Under the pieces are notes generated by a model, which was given only the letters and a program-made list of their open reading frames with translations, searched no databases and was not told where the DNA came from. Shown here one piece after another: positions 41,954 to 50,770 of a stretch of 64,000 bases of DNA. This DNA is from Paenibacillus sp. JDR-2 (GTDB taxonomy: Bacteria > Bacillota > Bacilli > Paenibacillales > Paenibacillaceae), in NCBI RefSeq assembly GCF_000023585.1, contig NC_012914.1, positions 7,105,501 to 7,169,500 on the forward strand, written 5' to 3'. Both the position numbers and the translations under genes were made by a program. How positions within the stretch are numbered: the stretch's first letter is position 1; every line of letters starts with the position of its first letter.

Positions 41954-43794
41954 GCCGTCTCACCTTCCTCTTGCAGTACAGGCAGCGTAAACGTCACCGT
42001 TGTGCCATCGTTTAGCTCAGACTTCAGCGAGATCGTGCCGCCATGCGCTTTTACGATTTCCCGGGCAATGGATAAACCAAGGCCAGTGCCGCCCATGTTG
42101 CGCGAGCGGGCCTTGTCCACCCGGTAAAAACGGTCGAAAATACGGGATAAATCTTTTTTCGGAATACCGATCCCCGTATCCTTTACGCTGATCGCAATCG
42201 TGGCGGCATCCTGCTTATGGGCGCTTAGCTCGATTGCTCCGCCCTCAAGCGTATATTTGATGGCATTCGATATAAGATTATCGAGCACTTGGTCAATCTG
42301 GTCGCGGTCAAGCCATGCCGATTTGAGATCGCGGTCTACGATAATCGTCGCCAGAATCGACTTCTGACGAAGCTGGAAGGAAAAGCGGTCCGTCACTTCG
42401 TCCAGCATCTCGTGAATGTTGGTCTTCCGCCGCCGCAGCGGCGCCTGATTCGAATCGAGGCGCGACAGATGCAGCAGATCCGTAACCAAGCGGATCATCC
42501 GCTCCGTCTCGTTGCGGATAACGCCGACGAACCGCTCGGACAGCTCCCGCTCATCCAGCGCCCCGTCATTAAGCGCCTCCGCATAACTCTTGATCGTGGT
42601 GAGCGGCGTGCGCAGCTCATGCGAGACGTTCGCGACGAACTGGCGGCGCGACTGCTCGAGCTTTTCCTGCTCCGTAACATCCTGCAGCACGGCAATCGTA
42701 CCCGTAATCCCTTTGTCGCGGCGGTGAATCGGCGTAAAGGTGACGCGGAGAATGCCTTCCTCGTCATCCATATCTGCTTCCTCTTCGTTGCGCGGCAATA
42801 TGACGGTCTGCTCCCGGCCGTTCTGCAGCTCCCGGTATTTCTGCACCGGCATGCCAAGCAGCTCGGGCAGACTGCAGCCCTCGCAGGTACGCACATCAAG
42901 CATCTCCTGCGAGCGGCGGTTCCACACGATTACCTTGCCGTTCTCGTCGGCCGCAATTACGCCGTCGCTCATATTCGACAGAATGGAGGCGAGCTTCTCA
43001 TTCTCCTCTTCGTTGACCGAGAGTGCCTCCTTCAGCCGAATCGTCATATCATTAAAGGCGGAGCTTAACCGCCCGATCTCGTCATCGCCAAGCACCGGAA
43101 CCTGCAGGTCAAACTTCCCTTCCGCTACGGCTGCGGCCTGCCTGGTCAGTCCCTGAATCGGACTTGTAATCGTATGGGCAAGCAGGATGCCAAGAATACC
43201 GGTAAGGCCCAGCGCAATAAGCGTACCTGAGAAAAAGATCTGGTTAACCCGGTTGACCGTGTCGTACAGGTTGTCCATGGACGCTACCATGTAGACGGCG
43301 CCAACCACTTTATCGTTATCGTTGTAGGCGGGAAGCGCGATAATTTTCTTCCGGATGCCGTTTTCGTCGATGATTTCTTCTTCATTTTCTGAAATGCCGG
43401 TTAAGGCGCGGCTTACCGCAAGCGATGTGTTTTTCTTCCCGATGTAGGATTCCGGCACCTGCAGCGAGGTTGCTACAACCCGCCCGTTGCCATCCAGCAC
43501 TTGCACCTCCGTACCGCTAATGCTGAACAAATTCCGGACTACAAGGCTTAGGTCCTCCGTGCTGTTACTGTCGGCTTCGTCGTCGCTGTTGATCTTCTCG
43601 GAAAGCTTCGATGCCGCCAGCTTCGAGAGAATATCCGCCTGCTCCTTCATATTGGTCGTGAAGTTATCGGTCAACGACGCCTTTACCGTACTGATGAAGT
43701 ACACGCCGATGAGCTGCATCGCGACAAGTATGAGCAGCAAATAAATAATGACTAGCTTAACTTGGATGGTGCGGAAAAACCTCCGCCCGCTCAT
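41950..43794 (-). CDS. walK: Essential cell-wall sensor histidine kinase WalK
   Basis: A 614-residue kinase. In order: helix 1 (about 14-34), extracellular PAS-like sensor (35-180), helix 2 (about 184-206), HAMP (205-258), cytosolic PAS (260-370, with CEGCSLPELLGMP), HisKA with phospho-His in FVANVSHELRTPLTTIKSYAEAL, and ATPase with N box DQVLDNLISNAIKYT and G boxes DTGIGI and GGTGLGLSI. It phosphorylates WalR to control peptidoglycan hydrolases. Its start overlaps the walR stop as ATGA. Confidence 0.97.
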   Translation of the reverse strand: MSGRRFFRTIQVKLVIIYLLLILVAMQLIGVYFISTVKASLTDNFTTNMKEQADILSKLAASKLSEKINSDDEADSNSTEDLSLVVRNLFSISGTEVQVLDGNGRVVATSLQVPESYIGKKNTSLAVSRALTGISENEEEIIDENGIRKKIIALPAYNDNDKVVGAVYMVASMDNLYDTVNRVNQIFFSGTLIALGLTGILGILLAHTITSPIQGLTRQAAAVAEGKFDLQVPVLGDDEIGRLSSAFNDMTIRLKEALSVNEEENEKLASILSNMSDGVIAADENGKVIVWNRRSQEMLDVRTCEGCSLPELLGMPVQKYRELQNGREQTVILPRNEEEADMDDEEGILRVTFTPIHRRDKGITGTIAVLQDVTEQEKLEQSRRQFVANVSHELRTPLTTIKSYAEALNDGALDERELSERFVGVIRNETERMIRLVTDLLHLSRLDSNQAPLRRRKTNIHEMLDEVTDRFSFQLRQKSILATIIVDRDLKSAWLDRDQIDQVLDNLISNAIKYTLEGGAIELSAHKQDAATIAISVKDTGIGIPKKDLSRIFDRFYRVDKARSRNMGGTGLGLSIAREIVKAHGGTISLKSELNDGTTVTFTLPVLQEEGETA

Positions 43795-44558
43795 GCGTAG
43801 CCGAGCCCACCCGACTTCGGATTGCGCATCATGTAACCAAGGCCCCGCCGGGTCATAATATATTCCGGACGGCTTGGATCATCTTCAATTTTCTCGCGAA
43901 GACGGCGGATCGTGACATCTACGGTACGCACATCGCCGAAATATTCAAATCCCCAGACCGCCTGCAGCAAATGCTCGCGTGTCATCACTTTGCCGCTGTT
44001 GCGCGCCATGTAATAGACAAGCTCATATTCGCGGTGAGTCAGGTCAAGCGGCTCGCCGTCCTTATAGACGACATACATATCGGTATCAATAAACAGGTTG
44101 AACAGTTTAAGACCCTGTTTTTCGTCCGCTGCACCTTGACCGTTGTCGCCGGCGTTTGCGTTGTCGAGCGAAGAAGCCGCAGCTTCCGAGGTTTTCTGCT
44201 GCCTGCGCAAATGGGCTTTGACGCGGGCCAGCAGCTCTCTCGTGCTGAACGGCTTCGTTACGTAATCATCGGCGCCAAGCTCAAGGCCCAGCACCTTATC
44301 TATTTCCGTATCCTTTGCTGTCAGCATGATAATCGGCATATGCAGACGCGTGCGCACCTCGCGGCAGACGTCCATGCCATCCTTCACCGGCAGCATCAAA
44401 TCAAGTAAAATCAGATCCGGCTGCTCTTCGAACGCGAGGCGAACCGCCTCGCCGCCGTCAAACGCGCAAATGACCTGATGCCCTTCTTTCTCCAAGTTGA
44501 ATTTCAATATATCTGCAATGGGCTGTTCGTCGTCGACCACTAAAATTTTCCCGTGCAT
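43791..44558 (-). CDS. walR: Essential response regulator WalR
   Basis: A 255-residue OmpR-type regulator. The receiver domain (1-118) has ILVVDDEQPIADILKFNLE, phospho-Asp in LILLDLMLPVKDGMDV and Lys in YVTKPFSTRELLARV. The C-terminal winged helix (about 160-250) ends VTIRRLREKIEDDPSRPEYIMTRRGLGYM. A 25-30 residue low-complexity linker (SSLDNANAGDNGQGAADEKQ) makes it about 20 residues longer than the B. subtilis protein. It is the first gene of the operon. Confidence 0.97.
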   Translation of the reverse strand: MHGKILVVDDEQPIADILKFNLEKEGHQVICAFDGGEAVRLAFEEQPDLILLDLMLPVKDGMDVCREVRTRLHMPIIMLTAKDTEIDKVLGLELGADDYVTKPFSTRELLARVKAHLRRQQKTSEAAASSLDNANAGDNGQGAADEKQGLKLFNLFIDTDMYVVYKDGEPLDLTHREYELVYYMARNSGKVMTREHLLQAVWGFEYFGDVRTVDVTIRRLREKIEDDPSRPEYIMTRRGLGYMMRNPKSGGLGYA

Positions 44559-44717
44559 CGTTACACCCGCCTGTCGCTCGTCCTATTTTCACTCTTCTAT
44601 TTTAACATAGTGAGTCGTCAAGATCCCAATTAAAGTTCGTTCAGCCCTTTTCCAATAAAACTCATAATTAAGGCCCGCGACGAGTGTTTCATTCCGATAC
44701 ATTATGGGTAAAAAAGG

Positions 44718-44754
44718 TAAAAAAGAAGACTGCCCGCTTAAGGACAGCCTTCTT
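44718..44754 (-). terminator. Terminator of the M23 peptidase gene
   Basis: On the minus strand AAGAAGGCTGTCC and GGGCAGTCTTCTT form an imperfect stem followed by TTTTTT. Confidence 0.8.
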
Positions 44755-44768
44755 GGATAAGAAATATA

Positions 44769-46325
44769 TTATAAGTACTTCAACGGATTTTGCAGTACGC
44801 CGTTTTTCGTAATTTCAAAATGCAAATGCACGCCGGTCGATTCGCCGGTGCTGCCCATAATGCCCAGACTGTCACCTTTTTCGACAATCTGGCCTTTCTT
44901 CACGCCGATGGACTTCAGATGTCCGTATAACGTTTTGTAGCCATTCTTATGGTTCACGATAATGCAATTGCCGTAACCGGTCTTCTGGCCAACAAACTCA
45001 ATAACACCGTTATCCGCCGCCATAATGGTCTTGCCGCCCGTCATGTCGATGCCTTTATGCATCCGTCCCCAGCGTTGGCCGAACTTGCTCGACAGCGACC
45101 ACCCGGATACAGGTGATGCAAAGTGGCCTGTACCTTCGCCAAGAATAACCTTCGTTCCCCGGATGATAACCTCGGCTACCGGCTTCATGACAACCTGGCT
45201 ATCTACGAGCTCTTCCGTAACAACTTTACCGTTCTGCTTCACAACCCGGTATGTAAGAGTCTTCTTGCCGCTCTTGCCTTCCGTCAGCACCTTCGATTCG
45301 CCAAGCTTCATGGAGTCGCTCTTGCGGATCTCTAACGGAGCATCGTAAGTAATCGTTTCGGATTGGCGTTCCTCCGTTTTTACCGTCAGTTCCGGCTGAA
45401 GCACGGTCAGATCGAGAACATCGCCCTCTTTGATCATATCCTGCTCGATCCAGCCGTTGTTATCGTAGATCACCTGCTCGGAGATATTGAACTTAGTGGC
45501 AATACAACCGATACAGTCGCCTTTCTGAACCGTATACTTCGTTGGTTTGACGCTGCCCTTCACAAGCTTCAGGTACAGCTCGTTAGCGTCCATAATCTTG
45601 TTTGGATCAACCTCTACTTCGTCTGTCTTAACCTCTTCAACGAATTTGACGCCCGTCAGCTTGTTGCCGCTGGACGATTCCGTCTTCTTCTTCTCAGCCT
45701 CTGTCTTGGAGTAAGACAAAGTCTTCACTTCGTTCTGCTTCTTCGCTGCCGCAAGCTGCGGAGCGTATTTGCTCTGCACCCGGTTCAGAATGGCATCAGC
45801 CGTTTCCTGATCCTTCACCACGCCGGCTACCTTGCCGTCAATTACCAGCTCGACGCCTTCAGCATGCGATGACAACAGACCTTTCAGCTTGCTTAACGTT
45901 TCTTCGGTCTCAGGATCCGCTTTAAAACCGCTTTCCCCGCTGTACGTAATCTCTCCGGCGTCGAGCACCATGCTGAGCTCCGGATTTGCTTTTTTTACAT
46001 CCTCGGTCTGCTGCTGAATCAGCTGCTCAACCTCAGCGGGATCGCTGATGGAACCCACCATATTGCCGTCTTTATATACGTTGTAATAATCGACTGTATT
46101 CGCTTGTACGTATCCGGTACCACCGATACCGGCTGCTGCTAGGACTACCAGCACTCCTGCTGTAAGCATGACAGGTTTTCTCTTCCACATTGGAGTATGT
46201 GGTCTCTCTCCTGCCGAAGGAGGCTGCTTCTTGCCTTTCGAGTCTTGCAGATCACTAGGCCGAAAGTACTGGTTTACAAGATTCCAAGTCTTCCGGAAAC
46301 GATCCTTGGGGCTGAAAACGGTCAT
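44769..46325 (-). CDS. M23 peptidoglycan endopeptidase with LysM and G5 domains
   Basis: A 518-residue surface hydrolase. A cytosolic N-terminus and one membrane helix (about residues 52-72, VMLTAGVLVVLAAAGIGGTGYV) lead to a long external part. There follow a LysM domain (about 280-325, KYTVQKGDCIGCIATKFNISEQVIYDNN), a G5 domain (about 335-405) and a C-terminal M23 domain with the zinc motifs HKGIDMTGG and HLHFEI and the middle YGHL. It should cut peptide cross-links in the wall. ATG 46325 has AAAAGGAGA upstream; an earlier in-frame ATG does not. It lies next to walR, whose regulon typically includes such enzymes. Confidence 0.93.
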   Translation of the reverse strand: MTVFSPKDRFRKTWNLVNQYFRPSDLQDSKGKKQPPSAGERPHTPMWKRKPVMLTAGVLVVLAAAGIGGTGYVQANTVDYYNVYKDGNMVGSISDPAEVEQLIQQQTEDVKKANPELSMVLDAGEITYSGESGFKADPETEETLSKLKGLLSSHAEGVELVIDGKVAGVVKDQETADAILNRVQSKYAPQLAAAKKQNEVKTLSYSKTEAEKKKTESSSGNKLTGVKFVEEVKTDEVEVDPNKIMDANELYLKLVKGSVKPTKYTVQKGDCIGCIATKFNISEQVIYDNNGWIEQDMIKEGDVLDLTVLQPELTVKTEERQSETITYDAPLEIRKSDSMKLGESKVLTEGKSGKKTLTYRVVKQNGKVVTEELVDSQVVMKPVAEVIIRGTKVILGEGTGHFASPVSGWSLSSKFGQRWGRMHKGIDMTGGKTIMAADNGVIEFVGQKTGYGNCIIVNHKNGYKTLYGHLKSIGVKKGQIVEKGDSLGIMGSTGESTGVHLHFEITKNGVLQNPLKYL

Positions 46326-46373
46326 GATGGTCTCCTTTTCGCACTTTTCCTGCAATAAAATACGGTTTCCGAC

Positions 46374-46409
46374 ATAAAAAAAGACGAATGTCCTGTCGGA
46401 TCACTCGCC
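46374..46409 (-). terminator. Terminator of the 224-residue membrane gene
   Basis: On the minus strand GGCGAGTG pairs with CATTCGTC (two wobbles), followed by a T7 run, directly before the peptidase gene. Confidence 0.7.
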
Positions 46410-46465
46410 TAATACTTTAACATATGGTTAATAAACGCGGCAACCATTCTTGTCAAGAGTCGAAA

Positions 46466-47140
46466 TTAATATTTTTTCAGAATTGCCATCATTTGTTCAT
46501 ATTGGTCTCGGTCCAGATACTGTGCCATCAGCTGCTGAATCTGAGTAAGCTCCTCATCCGTAAGCCCGTTTTCCATGTAACCGGAGATCGTCTGCATGGC
46601 TTCCTGCGGCAGCTTGCTCATGAGCAATCCGAATAATTGATCCTTATCGGCTTCGCTCATCTGACCCTTCATATTGTTCATGTCCTCGGTTGTAATCGCC
46701 GTTTCCGTTCCGTCAATCGACGGTGCTTCATCATCGTCCGTCTGGCTGCTGCCCTCCGTCTGACCCGTGCTTGTACCCGCTTCCTCCGATTGACCGCTTG
46801 TACCGCTCTCCGCCTTCGTGCCCCCGCCAATGCCGATATCCGTAAGCGGCGCAGTGGACGGCTGCTCGGCAAACGCGTCAACCGCAACCTTATCCCCGTC
46901 TGCCCCATCCGTCCCCGTCTTCTCGGTATCCTCCGTCTGAACCGGCTCCTCGGCTCCCCACAGCTTGCCCCATACTCCGGACAATGCCATCGGCTGTACC
47001 TCCAGGGGCAGGTTATACTGCTTCAGCAGCGTCTGTACATAACTATTAACGATATAGCCGGTTGTCCATATGGAGAGAAAGCTGACAATGAGACCTGCCG
47101 CTACGATTTTCGCAATCCATACGGCTGCTTTTAACCACAT
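46466..47140 (-). CDS. Hypothetical membrane-anchored protein
   Basis: A 224-residue protein, not recognised. One N-terminal helix (about residues 8-30, AKIVAAGLIVSFLSIWTTGYIV) anchors it. A low-complexity acidic Ser/Thr/Gly/Glu-rich middle (about 60-150) acts as linker. The C-terminal 70 residues are helical: QLFGLLMSKLPQEAMQTISGY, then ENGLTDEELTQIQQLMAQYL, then DRDQYEQMMAILKKY. It lies between purA and the M23 peptidase and ends at its own terminator. The linker suggests the helical head extends through the wall. Confidence 0.75.
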   Translation of the reverse strand: MWLKAAVWIAKIVAAGLIVSFLSIWTTGYIVNSYVQTLLKQYNLPLEVQPMALSGVWGKLWGAEEPVQTEDTEKTGTDGADGDKVAVDAFAEQPSTAPLTDIGIGGGTKAESGTSGQSEEAGTSTGQTEGSSQTDDDEAPSIDGTETAITTEDMNNMKGQMSEADKDQLFGLLMSKLPQEAMQTISGYMENGLTDEELTQIQQLMAQYLDRDQYEQMMAILKKY

Positions 47141-47212
47141 TTACGCTCATCCCTTTCCTTCTGCTATCTATCATTATGGTCAAAGAATAGGGATAGCAAA
47201 CTATGAAAACGA

Positions 47213-47253
47213 CAAAAAAGGATAGTCCGGGCATTCCGCCTCGGACTATCCTT
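47213..47253 (-). terminator. Terminator of purA
   Basis: AAGGATAGTCCG pairs perfectly with CGGACTATCCTT around a 12-base loop; on the minus strand a T6 run follows. Confidence 0.88.
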
Positions 47254-47275
47254 ATCTTTAAATTCTAATTACGTT

Positions 47276-48562
47276 CTATTCGTAGATTGGACGAACGATG
47301 TTCGTTTGTTCACGGTTGCGTCCAACCGAGAAGATGGCAATCGGAATACCTGTCAACTCGGATACGCGGTTCAGGTAGTTCAACGTGTTAACCGGAAGAT
47401 CTTCCAGTGTTTTTGCGCCTGTAATATCTTCGCTCCAGCCTGGCATTTCTTCGTATACCGCTTCGCATTCCGCAAGCATCTTGAGGCTTGCCGGATAGTG
47501 CTCGATTACTTCACCGCGGTATTTATAAGCCGTACAGATCTTCACGGTCTCAAGGCCGCTCAGTACGTCCAGGGAGTTAAGGGACAAACCTGTAATACCG
47601 CTGACGCGGCGTGCATGGCGGACAACAACGCTGTCGAACCAGCCAACGCGGCGCGGACGGCCGGTAACCGTGCCGTATTCATGGCCTTTGTCGCGGATCA
47701 GATCGCCGATTTCGTTAATTTGCTCCGTTGGGAACGGGCCATCGCCAACACGCGTTGTGTAAGCTTTCGCTACACCGATAACCTGCTGGATCTTCGAAGG
47801 ACCTACGCCGGAACCGATACACACGCCGCCAGCCGATGGGTTGGAAGAAGTAACGAATGGATAAGTACCTTGGTCAATATCAAGCATAACGCCTTGCGCG
47901 CCTTCAAACAGCACTTTACGATTCTCGTCGATCGCATCGTTCAGAACAACCGAAGTATCCGTTACGTAAGGACGAAGCGTCTCAGCGTAGCCTAAGTATT
48001 CCGCAATGATCGTTTCGGCATCAAGCGGCTCTCCGCCGTATACTTGCTGGATCACTTGGTTTTTCTCCGCTACGAGGCGGCGCGTTTTTTCCGTGAACTC
48101 TTCCGCATCCAGAAGGTCGGCAATACGGATACCGTTACGCGCAGCTTTGTCCATGTAGCATGGGCCGATGCCTTTGCGTGTTGTACCGATTTTGTTATCG
48201 CCCTTGCGGTCCTCTTCCAGACCGTCCAGCACGAGATGGTAAGGCATAATGACATGGGCGCGGTCACTGATTTTCAGATTTTCGCTCGAGAACCCATTGT
48301 CATGAATATAGTTAATTTCGTCGATCAGCGCTTGCGGGTTGATAACCATCCCGTTGCCGATGACGCAAATTTTATTTTGATTAAAAATACCCGATGGAAT
48401 CATCGTTAATTTATACTTTTTGTTGTCAATGAGAATAGTGTGTCCGGCATTGTTACCACCTTGATAGCGAGCGACGACGTCGGCTCCGTCCGCCAAGTAA
48501 TCGGTAATTTTGCCTTTCCCTTCGTCTCCCCACTGCGTACCGACAACAACAACCGTAGACAT
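47276..48562 (-). CDS. purA: Adenylosuccinate synthetase
   Basis: A 428-residue enzyme, the family length. It joins IMP and aspartate with GTP hydrolysis in AMP synthesis. Hallmarks are VVVVGTQWGDEGKGKITDYL (P-loop and catalytic Asp), RYQGGNNAGHTI (catalytic His), GTTRKGIGPCYMDKAAR and GRPRRVGWFD. The ATG at 48562 is preferred over one two codons upstream because the GGGGGT site is then well spaced. Confidence 0.97.
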   Translation of the reverse strand: MSTVVVVGTQWGDEGKGKITDYLADGADVVARYQGGNNAGHTILIDNKKYKLTMIPSGIFNQNKICVIGNGMVINPQALIDEINYIHDNGFSSENLKISDRAHVIMPYHLVLDGLEEDRKGDNKIGTTRKGIGPCYMDKAARNGIRIADLLDAEEFTEKTRRLVAEKNQVIQQVYGGEPLDAETIIAEYLGYAETLRPYVTDTSVVLNDAIDENRKVLFEGAQGVMLDIDQGTYPFVTSSNPSAGGVCIGSGVGPSKIQQVIGVAKAYTTRVGDGPFPTEQINEIGDLIRDKGHEYGTVTGRPRRVGWFDSVVVRHARRVSGITGLSLNSLDVLSGLETVKICTAYKYRGEVIEHYPASLKMLAECEAVYEEMPGWSEDITGAKTLEDLPVNTLNYLNRVSELTGIPIAIFSVGRNREQTNIVRPIYE

Positions 48563-48704
48563 AAACATACCCCCGTCCGGTGATTTTGCACACCGAAAAT
48601 TACCGTCTTAGCATTAACCGGATCGGCGCTTCTTACTCAAAAATGGTCCGACCGCGTAAAAGACAGCAATAACAGTGTAGCAGTCCCGTATAGAGAAGTC
48701 AAAC

Positions 48705-48744
48705 AAAAAACGAACAATTGCACAGTCGCCCATACAATTGTTCG
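48705..48744 (-). terminator. Terminator of dnaB
   Basis: CGAACAATTG (48711-48720) and CAATTGTTCG (48735-48744) are perfect 10-bp arms; on the minus strand TTTTTTGTTT follows. It sits just past the helicase stop (48761). Confidence 0.85.
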
Positions 48745-48760
48745 GATATTATACATAACC

Positions 48761-50134
48761 TTATGATGCCTGCGACGGGTCGTCGTGGGTCCTGTCTAAG
48801 CTTACGAATTTATTGAATTGCTTAAGGAAGACCAGTTCGACCGTACCGACCGGGCCGTTACGCTGTTTGGCAAGAATGATCTCGATGATGTTCTTCTTCT
48901 CGGATTCCTTGTCGTAGTAATCGTCACGGTACAGGAACCCTACGATGTCGGCGTCCTGCTCGATCGAACCCGATTCACGAAGGTCAGACATCATCGGACG
49001 CTTGTCCTGACGCTGCTCGACACCACGGCTGAGCTGCGACAGGGCGATAACCGGCACTTCCAGCTCACGGGCGATCTGTTTCAGCGTACGTGAAATCTCG
49101 GATACTTCCTGCTGACGGTTCTCGCCCGCTTTACCGCGGCCTTGAATGAGCTGCAAGTAATCGATAAGAATCATGCCAAGACCTTTTTCCTTTTTAAGGC
49201 GACGGCATTTCGCGCGGATATCGGCAACCGTAATGCCCGGCGTATCATCTATAAATACATTAGCTTCCGACAAGGCGCCAATCGCCATCGTCAGTTTCTC
49301 CCAATCGTCGCCCTCGAGCTGACCGGTACGCATCCGGGTCGCATCTACGTTCGACTCGGCGCAGACCATACGCTGAACGAGCTGCGCCGCGGACATCTCT
49401 AGCGAGAAGATGGCGACTGTCTCGCGGGCGCGGACGCCGACGTTCTGGGCAATGTTCAGCGCGAACGCCGTTTTACCTACGGAAGGACGGGCCGCAATAA
49501 TGATCAAGTCACTGCGCTGGAAGCCTGCCGTCATTTTGTCCAAGTCGACGAATCCGGAAGGAATACCGGTTGTTCCTGCGCCCTTCTGATTGTAGAGCGT
49601 CTCGACCTTCTCGAATACTTCCATCAGAACGTCGCGGATAGAGATAAAGCCGCTGCTTGAACGGCGGTTCGAGATCTCCAGAATCTTACGCTCCGCATCG
49701 CCCAGAAGAATACTGACTTCATCCGTGCTTGCGTAACCGTCCGACACGATATTGGTGGCCGTCCGGATCAAACGGCGCAGCATCGATTTCTCTTCTACGA
49801 TTTGAGCGTAGTAATCGACGTTTGCCGCCGTTGGCACGGCGCTTGCCAGCTTGGCCAAATACGAGACGCCGCCAATCTCTTCGATCAGCTGTCTATCCTG
49901 CAGATAAGCGGTTAGCGTGATCAGATCGACCGGCTGCCCGCTCTCCCCGAGCTCAACCATCGCTTCGTATATTTGTTGATGGGGAACGCTATAAAAGTCT
50001 TCGCTGCGCAGCCGCTCCATCGCGGTGATCAGCGCCTCCGATTGAAGCAGGATCGCGCCGATTACGGCCTGCTCCGCCTCCAGGTTTTGCGGCGGCACCC
50101 GATCAAACATCAGCTCCGTACTACTCATGCTCAT
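48761..50134 (-). CDS. dnaB: Replicative DNA helicase DnaB (DnaC of Bacillus)
   Basis: A 457-residue hexameric helicase. The N-terminal scaffold (about residues 8-110) starts RVPPQNLEAEQAVIGAILL. The RecA-like C-terminal domain has Walker A in IIAARPSVGKTAFALN, Walker B in LGMILIDYLQLI and the end motif LAKQRNGPVGTVELVFLKQFNKF. It unwinds DNA at the replication fork. ATG 50134 has GGAAGGGAG 8 bases before it; an upstream in-frame start at 50158 overlaps that site. Confidence 0.97.
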   Translation of the reverse strand: MSMSSTELMFDRVPPQNLEAEQAVIGAILLQSEALITAMERLRSEDFYSVPHQQIYEAMVELGESGQPVDLITLTAYLQDRQLIEEIGGVSYLAKLASAVPTAANVDYYAQIVEEKSMLRRLIRTATNIVSDGYASTDEVSILLGDAERKILEISNRRSSSGFISIRDVLMEVFEKVETLYNQKGAGTTGIPSGFVDLDKMTAGFQRSDLIIIAARPSVGKTAFALNIAQNVGVRARETVAIFSLEMSAAQLVQRMVCAESNVDATRMRTGQLEGDDWEKLTMAIGALSEANVFIDDTPGITVADIRAKCRRLKKEKGLGMILIDYLQLIQGRGKAGENRQQEVSEISRTLKQIARELEVPVIALSQLSRGVEQRQDKRPMMSDLRESGSIEQDADIVGFLYRDDYYDKESEKKNIIEIILAKQRNGPVGTVELVFLKQFNKFVSLDRTHDDPSQAS

Positions 50135-50260
50135 GCTTTTGGCTCCCTTCCAATGCATGCTGTACTGCTTCCGATTCCATTCATGCTACATCGATCAGTG
50201 TAGCAGTTGCAGGCCGCCGAAAGCTATGGAAAGTTCCAACATCGGCCTGTCTGATTGTAC

Positions 50261-50292
50261 AACAATGGCGATGCTCTCACATCGCCATTGTT
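50261..50292 (-). terminator. Hairpin between rplI and dnaB
   Basis: AACAATGGCGATG pairs perfectly with CATCGCCATTGTT around a 6-base loop. It lies 32 bases past the rplI stop. The T run is weak, so it may be a partial attenuator between rplI and dnaB. Confidence 0.65.
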
Positions 50293-50323
50293 GTCTTGCT
50301 TCTATAACGCTTAATAAGAGCTC

Positions 50324-50770
50324 TTATTCTTCGGTAACATGAACGTTAAGCTTCGATTTTACATCCACATGAAGCTTCACCGGTACTTGGGTAACGCCAA
50401 GGGTACGGATTGCGTCTTCCAGCTCGATTTTGCGCTTGTCGATTTTAACGCCTGCCTGGGCAGCCAGTGCCTCCGCAATTTGCTTGCTTGTAATAGCGCC
50501 GAACAATCGGCCGCCTTCGCCTGCTTTGGCCTTGATAACTACCTTCAGCTCTTCCAGCTTCTTGCCGAGCTCAACCGCATCCGCTTTTTCCTTCGCTTTG
50601 CGTTTCTCTTCCGAAGCATTCTGCACTTCCAGCGTCTTCAGGTTGCCGTCAGACGCCAGCTTCGCAAGTCCTTGCGGCAGCAGGAAGTTGCGTACGTAAC
50701 CTTCCGACAGTTCCTTCACATCGCCCTTTTTACCTTGACCTTTAACGTCTTTTAAGAATATAACCTTCAT
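50324..50770 (-). CDS. rplI: 50S ribosomal protein L9
   Basis: A 148-residue L9. The N-terminal domain reads MKVIFLKDVKGQGKKGDVKELSEGYVRNFLLPQGLA, the L9 signature. A long central helix (KRKAKEKADAVELGKKLEEL) connects to the C-terminal domain (GRLFGAITSKQIAEAL). It binds 23S rRNA. The start overlaps the gdpP stop as ATGA, so translation is probably coupled. Confidence 0.97.
   Translation of the reverse strand: MKVIFLKDVKGQGKKGDVKELSEGYVRNFLLPQGLAKLASDGNLKTLEVQNASEEKRKAKEKADAVELGKKLEELKVVIKAKAGEGGRLFGAITSKQIAEALAAQAGVKIDKRKIELEDAIRTLGVTQVPVKLHVDVKSKLNVHVTEE

Noticed and set aside
44559..44660. Promoter and TAAAAT -10-like element upstream of walR
   Set aside because: Candidate -35 elements (TTGACG, TTGGGA) have wrong spacing to the TAAAAT, so no promoter was listed although one must exist nearby.
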